A stretch of DNA of 9,208 bases from Bacteroidota bacterium (GTDB taxonomy: Bacteria > Bacteroidota > Bacteroidia > Bacteroidales > Marinifilaceae). The stretch spans positions 1 to 9,208 of the forward strand of contig JAEXFF010000169.1 of assembly GCA_023400335.1 (NCBI GenBank). The letters run 5' to 3'. How positions within the stretch are numbered: the first letter of the stretch is position 1; every line of letters begins with the position of its first letter. The position numbers and the translations under genes are program-made. Shown here one piece after another: positions 5,153 to 9,208 of the stretch. Below the pieces are notes generated by a model. That model had not been told where the DNA came from and did not search any database. It saw only the letters and a program-made list of their open reading frames with translations.

Positions 5153-7690
5153 ATGAAAAAACACATCCTTTTATTTATCCTGACCGTTTTGAGCCTGAGT
5201 GTGTCTGCGCAGACTGCAAAAGAATGGCTGGCCCTGACCCCCGTACCGGTAGCTCCTCCGGCCCTGAGTAATTTCAAAGACGTCGATAACAAAACGTTTA
5301 CAGAAAAAGAATTATTCGAATACTCTCTTTTAAACGTCAACGACTTCATTCCGGAAGACGGGAAAAAAGAAAGGAATTTCCATCAGTTACAGTGGGGAAA
5401 AGCGGTAATGGAAGGGGACACTTTAATGGCCCCGGCTGACAACGGCAAATCCACCCTCAATTACTACGCTGTATACCTGAATATCCCTCAGTGGATAGAA
5501 GGCCGTTTTCAATTCCGTTTATTCGGGAATACCGAAATATACCTGGACGGGCAAAAAAAACTGACGTACACCGGAAGCCAGACGGCAGATAAATCCTTTT
5601 CCTGTGAATTGCTACCCGGAAAACACAGCCTGATTGTGAAAACGGTGACCAGAGGCGGGAAAATACTGCTCTGCCGTTTCGAGCAGCAGACAAAAGCCGG
5701 CGGAGACGTTTTGGAATATACGCTTTCTCCCAAACGCGGAAAAAATATCTATGATATATTAAATGGCAATCACATCAGCAAAACCGACCTCTCCCCTTCG
5801 GGAAAATACGCCCTTGTGAGTATAAAAGAAACACTGGACGGAAAAGATAATTACACCTCATACGTATACCGGGTCAGTAACAAAGAAATCGTCTATTCTT
5901 TGGCTGTAAACCAGATACAAACCCAATGGGTACCCCTGCAGGACAAACTTTCCTGGTTACAAACGGAAGGGAACGGGAAATCTTTTTACATTTATGATAT
6001 CGGAACTCAGCAACTGCAATGCCTGATTAAAGAAGATAAAGAGATCAACAATTACAACTGGTCCCCCGATTTATCCTACCTTCTCTATTACACCAGTGAA
6101 AATTATACGGAAGAAAACTGGCAACTCCGGAAATTAAACGGAATAGAAGACCGCCAGCCTTATTTCCGCTATCGTTCTTACTTGTGTAAATACGATTTTG
6201 CTACCGGACTTCATTCCCGGCTGACCTGGGGAAACACTTCTACTTATCTCATGGATATCAGTCACGACGGCCGGCAAATCTTATTTGCCACTTCCCGTCC
6301 CGATTACAACGAATTTCCTTATAGCAAACAATCGGTATACCTGATGAATATGAAAACCCTGAAAGTGGACACCCTCTGGAAAGACCGGCTTTACACTATT
6401 TCCTGCAGTTTTTCCCCCGACGACAGCCAATTGTTGATTACCGGAGGACCTTCTGCTTTCGGGGAAAGCGGGAAAAATATCGGGAAAAATCCGATTGCCA
6501 ACGAATTCGATACCCAGCTCTACCTTTACAATTTAGCGACAGCTCAGGTCACTCCTCTGACTAAAAATTTCGATCCCTCCGTACAATATGTATTCTGGCG
6601 GACAGACGGGTATATTTATTTTACAGCCGCTGCTGCAGATTATGTCCGTCTTTTCCGTTGCGATCCCCGTACACAGTCCATACAGCACCTGGAATGCCCG
6701 GGAGACATTATCCTCAGCACCAGTATTCCTGAAAAAGGCGAAGAACTGATGTATGTGGCTTCCGATGTCAGTTACCCGGCCCGTATTTATACCCTCGGTT
6801 TAAAAGACCTGAAAGCAAGAGTATGGGATAATCCTTCGGCCCGGCAATACGAAAATATTGTATTCGGAGAAGTGAAAGACTGGGACTTTACTTACAAAAA
6901 AGGAACGGTCATTGACGGGCGCTATTACCTGCCGCCTCATTTTGATCCGGCTAAAAAATACCCGCTCATCGTCTATTATTACGGAGGAACCACTCCTGTC
7001 GAACGCAGCTTCGGAGGGCGTTATCCTTTTAATTTATTTGCCGCCAACGGTTATATTGTATATGTTTTACAGCCTTCCGGAGCGATCGGTTACGGACAGG
7101 AATTCTCTGCCCGCCACCAGAATAACTGGGGAAAAATCACGGCGGACGAAATCATCACTGCCACAAAAGCCTTTCTCAAATCGCATTCTTTTGTAGACGC
7201 TTCAAAGGTCGGATGTATGGGAGCTTCTTACGGAGGATTTACCACCATGTACCTGACGACCCAAACCGATATCTTTACCTGTGCCATCGCCCACGCCGGC
7301 ATATCTTCCATTGCGGGTTACTGGGGGGACGGCTATTGGGGATACAGCTACAGCACCTGCGCTACTGCCCACTCCTTTCCCTGGAACCGGAAAGATATTT
7401 ACGTGGATCAGAGTCCTCTGTTCAATGCCGATAAGGTAAATACACCGATTTTATTGATTCACGGTACCAAAGACGTCAATGTGCCGACAGCCCAAAGCAT
7501 ACAGTTTTACACCGCTTTAAAACTGCTGGGTAAAGATACCGAACTGGTTTTTGTAAAAGATTCCGACCATACGGTAACGGATTATCATTTACGGATTCTA
7601 TGGAACAATACGATACTGGCTTATTTCGCCAAATACCTGAAAGATCAACCGGCCTGGTGGGAAAATACGTATAAAGAGAAAAACCTTTAA
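5153..7690 (+). CDS. Secreted S9-family prolyl-oligopeptidase-like serine peptidase
   Basis: This 845-residue serine peptidase has a signal peptide (KKH, then a Leu-rich core, likely cut near VSA-QT at 19/20; no lipobox), so it is periplasmic or exported. Residues about 100-180 look like a beta-sandwich or PA14-like domain (YYAVYLNIP, then FRLFGNTEIYLDGQK and a GKHSLIVK strand). A beta-propeller follows (about 200-600) with repeats such as DLSPSGKYALVS, DISHDGRQILFAT and SFSPDDSQLLITGG. The C-terminal alpha/beta-hydrolase domain (about 615-845) has the triad Ser692 in GASYGG, Asp774 in GTKDVNVP and His806 in DSDHTV. Such enzymes release di- or oligopeptides from small peptides. I do not see a clear DPP4 double-Glu motif, so dipeptidyl-peptidase IV activity is not claimed. 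It is transcribed alone from 5098-5106 and followed by hairpins. The start is ATG 5153. Confidence 0.92.
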   Translation: MKKHILLFILTVLSLSVSAQTAKEWLALTPVPVAPPALSNFKDVDNKTFTEKELFEYSLLNVNDFIPEDGKKERNFHQLQWGKAVMEGDTLMAPADNGKSTLNYYAVYLNIPQWIEGRFQFRLFGNTEIYLDGQKKLTYTGSQTADKSFSCELLPGKHSLIVKTVTRGGKILLCRFEQQTKAGGDVLEYTLSPKRGKNIYDILNGNHISKTDLSPSGKYALVSIKETLDGKDNYTSYVYRVSNKEIVYSLAVNQIQTQWVPLQDKLSWLQTEGNGKSFYIYDIGTQQLQCLIKEDKEINNYNWSPDLSYLLYYTSENYTEENWQLRKLNGIEDRQPYFRYRSYLCKYDFATGLHSRLTWGNTSTYLMDISHDGRQILFATSRPDYNEFPYSKQSVYLMNMKTLKVDTLWKDRLYTISCSFSPDDSQLLITGGPSAFGESGKNIGKNPIANEFDTQLYLYNLATAQVTPLTKNFDPSVQYVFWRTDGYIYFTAAAADYVRLFRCDPRTQSIQHLECPGDIILSTSIPEKGEELMYVASDVSYPARIYTLGLKDLKARVWDNPSARQYENIVFGEVKDWDFTYKKGTVIDGRYYLPPHFDPAKKYPLIVYYYGGTTPVERSFGGRYPFNLFAANGYIVYVLQPSGAIGYGQEFSARHQNNWGKITADEIITATKAFLKSHSFVDASKVGCMGASYGGFTTMYLTTQTDIFTCAIAHAGISSIAGYWGDGYWGYSYSTCATAHSFPWNRKDIYVDQSPLFNADKVNTPILLIHGTKDVNVPTAQSIQFYTALKLLGKDTELVFVKDSDHTVTDYHLRILWNNTILAYFAKYLKDQPAWWENTYKEKNL

Positions 7691-7704
7691 AAGGCAGGAA
7701 AGCA

Positions 7705-7722
7705 TTCCGGGACGGACCGGAA
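7705..7722 (+). repeat. Small hairpin after the S9 peptidase gene
   Basis: TTCCGG (7705-7710) and CCGGAA (7717-7722) form a perfect 6-bp stem with a GACGGA loop, 15 nt after the stop codon. It stands directly before the larger stem at 7724-7803. It has no T-run and may be part of a structured 3' end that protects or terminates the peptidase mRNA. Confidence 0.4.
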
Positions 7723-7723
7723 C

Positions 7724-7803
7724 TTCCCTGCTCCCTGGCGGATAAACGGACCCGGCATTCCGGATCACAGTTCCGTTTATCCGCTTCTGACAGGAAGCAG
7801 GAA
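7724..7803 (+). repeat. Long hairpin with a 13-bp perfect stem
   Basis: GCGGATAAACGGA (7738-7750) pairs perfectly with TCCGTTTATCCGC (7772-7784). The 21-nt loop contains CCGG-CATT-CCGG (7752-7763), which can make its own 4-bp stem. Beyond an asymmetric bulge (7785-7790), CCTG (7734-7737) pairs with CAGG (7791-7794) and, after one mismatch, CCTGCT (7727-7732) pairs with AGCAGG (7796-7801); the outer TT/AA pairs follow a bulged C. The whole forms an approximately 80-nt folded element in the peptidase-transketolase spacer. There is no T-run straight after it. It could be a 3' mRNA structure, a small RNA or a protein-binding site. Confidence 0.55.
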
Positions 7804-7828
7804 TCCCCTTCAATTTCATGGGGGTTTT
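7802..7828 (+). terminator. Candidate terminator before transketolase
   Basis: AATCCCC (7802-7808) can pair with GGGGGTT (7820-7826, one T-G wobble) around an 11-nt loop, and the 3' side runs into TTTTC. This is a short rho-independent-like signal that would end the S9 peptidase transcript about 30 nt before the transketolase promoter box. The T-run is only four bases long, so the call is tentative. Confidence 0.4.
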
Positions 7829-7852
7829 CATCCGGTTTTCAGTCAAAAAAAC

Positions 7853-7861
7853 TAACTTTGC
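7853..7861 (+). promoter_or_regulatory. Promoter -7 box for transketolase
   Basis: TAACTTTGC fully matches the Bacteroidetes -7 consensus TAnnTTTGY, 31 nt before the ATG at 7892. Transcription would start near 7866-7870, giving a short leader of about 25 nt that is A-rich and has no Shine-Dalgarno sequence. No clear TTTG -33 box is present; the closest is a TTTTC stretch around 7825-7840. Confidence 0.65.
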
Positions 7862-7891
7862 GAAATCAACAAAAAAATTAAACCCAGAACT

Positions 7892-9208
7892 ATGAACAAA
7901 ATCATAAACAGAGCGGCCGACAACATCCGCATTTTAGCAGCTTCAATGGTGGAAAAAGCCAAATCGGGACATCCCGGAGGCGCCATGGGAGGGGCTGATT
8001 TCATCAATGTATTGTATTCTGAATTTTTAAATTTTGACCCGGACGACCGGACCTGGGCCAACCGGGACCGTTTTTTCTTAGATCCCGGTCATATGTCTCC
8101 TATGTTGTATTCGGTTCTCTGTCTGACCGGTAGTTATAGTCTGGAGGATTTGCAAAATTTCCGTCAATGGGACAGTATTACGCCGGGACATCCGGAAGTA
8201 GACAAGGCCCGCGGAGTGGAAAATACATCCGGTCCGCTGGGGCAGGGCCATACGATGGCTGTGGGATCTGCCATTGCTGAACGATTCCTGGTAGCCCGCT
8301 TCGGAGAATGGATGGCTCATAAAACGTATGCGTTTATTTCAGACGGAGGTATACAGGAGGAAATCTCCCAGGGAGCAGGCCGTATCGCCGGAGCTTTGGG
8401 ATTATCCAATCTGATCCTGTTTTACGACGCCAACAATATCCAGTTGTCCACCAAAGTAGAAGAGGTTACAGTCGAGAATACGGCAGAAAAGTACGAAGCC
8501 TGGGGCTGGAACGTAATTACTATCGATGGAAATGATGCTGATCAGATCCGCGAAGCACTGACAGCAGCCGGAAATGAAAAAGAACGCCCTACGCTTATCA
8601 TCGGAAAAACCCTGATGGGAAAAGGAGCATTGGGTCCCGAAGGGGAAGATTTCTCCAACAAAGTATCTACTCACGGTCAGCCCCTGACGGGAGCCGGGGC
8701 TTCTATCGAAAAGACCATTGAAAACCTGGGAGGCGATCCCCGGCATCCTTTTACAATTTTCCCGGAAGTCAAAGCATATTATGAAAAAGCCCTGGAAGCC
8801 AAAAGAGCCTATGCCCGCAAAAAAAAGGCAGAACAGGAAGCCTGGGAAAAAGCTCAGCCGGAACGGGCAGCCCAATATCACAAATTTATGTCCGGAGAAG
8901 TGCCGGCTATCGACTATAAAGCCATTGCCCACAAAGCCAATATCGCCACCCGTACAGCCTCTGCTGACGTACTCATGGCATTAGCACAGCAGGTGGAAAA
9001 CATGATTGTCAGTTCTGCCGACCTTTCCAACTCGGACAAAACCGACGGATTCCTAAAAGGAGGAGCCCGTCCGCGCAGAAAAGGAGATTTCAGCGGTGCT
9101 TTCTTACAGGCCGGAGTAGCTGAACTGACCATGGCCGCCATTTGCAACGGTATCGCTTTACACGGCGGAATTTTCGTTGCCTGCGGTACGTTCTTCGTAT
9201 TCTCCGAT
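7892..9208 (+). CDS. tkt: Transketolase, N-terminal 439 codons
   Basis: The frame is open from ATG 7892 to the window end without a stop, covering about two thirds of a usual transketolase of about 670 residues. The enzyme uses thiamine diphosphate and a divalent metal to move two-carbon units between sugar phosphates in the non-oxidative pentose phosphate pathway. Visible landmarks are SGHPGGAMGGADF (25-37, His27), GPLGQG (114-119), the cofactor-binding motif as SDGG with Asp151 and Asn181 in DANNI, STHG (259-262, His261), and Glu411 in AGVAELTM at the start of the pyrimidine-binding domain, the expected catalytic Glu. A charged Lys/Glu/Ala-rich linker lies at about 293-335. SDGG replaces the usual GDG and HMSP replaces HGS; I recall similar variants in Bacteroides relatives. 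It has its own promoter and begins at an A-rich leader. Confidence 0.95.
   Translation, partial: MNKIINRAADNIRILAASMVEKAKSGHPGGAMGGADFINVLYSEFLNFDPDDRTWANRDRFFLDPGHMSPMLYSVLCLTGSYSLEDLQNFRQWDSITPGHPEVDKARGVENTSGPLGQGHTMAVGSAIAERFLVARFGEWMAHKTYAFISDGGIQEEISQGAGRIAGALGLSNLILFYDANNIQLSTKVEEVTVENTAEKYEAWGWNVITIDGNDADQIREALTAAGNEKERPTLIIGKTLMGKGALGPEGEDFSNKVSTHGQPLTGAGASIEKTIENLGGDPRHPFTIFPEVKAYYEKALEAKRAYARKKKAEQEAWEKAQPERAAQYHKFMSGEVPAIDYKAIAHKANIATRTASADVLMALAQQVENMIVSSADLSNSDKTDGFLKGGARPRRKGDFSGAFLQAGVAELTMAAICNGIALHGGIFVACGTFFVFSD

Noticed and set aside
8402..8932. 176-codon minus-strand frame opposite transketolase
   Set aside because: It lies wholly inside the clearly coding transketolase frame on the other strand, and its Phe/Cys/Gly-rich product has no family features.
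1..9208. Mobile element, CRISPR array, tRNA or a novel defence-type system
   Set aside because: No transposase, terminal repeats with target duplication, regularly spaced repeats, cloverleaf or unusual multi-domain gene cluster was seen; the coding content is ordinary housekeeping and peptidase genes.

Overview
This window looks like chromosomal housekeeping DNA from a Bacteroidales bacterium. The evidence is closest-family resemblance of the proteins (a Bacteroides-type M49 peptidase C-terminus, a Bacteroidales-type ArgS and a variant transketolase), promoters of the Bacteroidetes TAnnTTTG type, A-rich translation starts with little Shine-Dalgarno sequence, and moderate GC with abundant CGG/CCGG. 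An Odoribacteraceae-like genus is possible, but that is a guess. I see no mobile element, CRISPR array, tRNA or rRNA, and nothing that looks like a new defence or biosynthetic system.

Layout. (1) 1-390 (+): the C-terminus of a dipeptidyl-peptidase III (M49), cut by the window edge. (2) 391-447: a short convergent gap almost filled by a perfect 39-nt palindrome, probably a two-way terminator. (3) 448-4754 (-): five genes in one direction. In transcription order they are argS, a flavin-reductase-like FMN protein, a HisJ-like PHP phosphoesterase (joined to the previous gene by an ATGA overlap), a stand-alone TSCPD protein, and an inositol-monophosphatase-family enzyme. Spacings are 24 nt, a 4-nt overlap, 77 nt and 25 nt, so a single operon from a promoter near 4840-4847 is plausible, with a possible break at the 77-nt gap. 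(4) 4755-5152: a divergent intergenic region with a leftward argS promoter, a strongly C-rich/G-poor block with runs that could form G-quadruplexes on the minus strand, short AT-rich repeats related to the 400-438 palindrome, and a rightward promoter. (5) 5153-7690 (+): a secreted S9-family serine peptidase with an extra N-terminal beta-sandwich-like domain. (6) 7691-7891: a highly structured spacer with three hairpins, followed by a promoter whose core is identical to that of the peptidase. (7) 7892-9208 (+): the first 439 codons of transketolase, cut by the window end.

The genes do not form one pathway. ArgS serves translation, transketolase serves the non-oxidative pentose phosphate pathway, and the two peptidases point to protein and peptide breakdown in an asaccharolytic or peptide-using gut-type bacterium (inference). 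The three small enzymes behind argS (FMN protein, PHP phosphoesterase, IMPase) have recognisable folds, but their substrates cannot be read from sequence. The more interesting material is non-coding: the palindrome and its relatives, the C-rich divergent spacer, and the hairpin cluster before transketolase.
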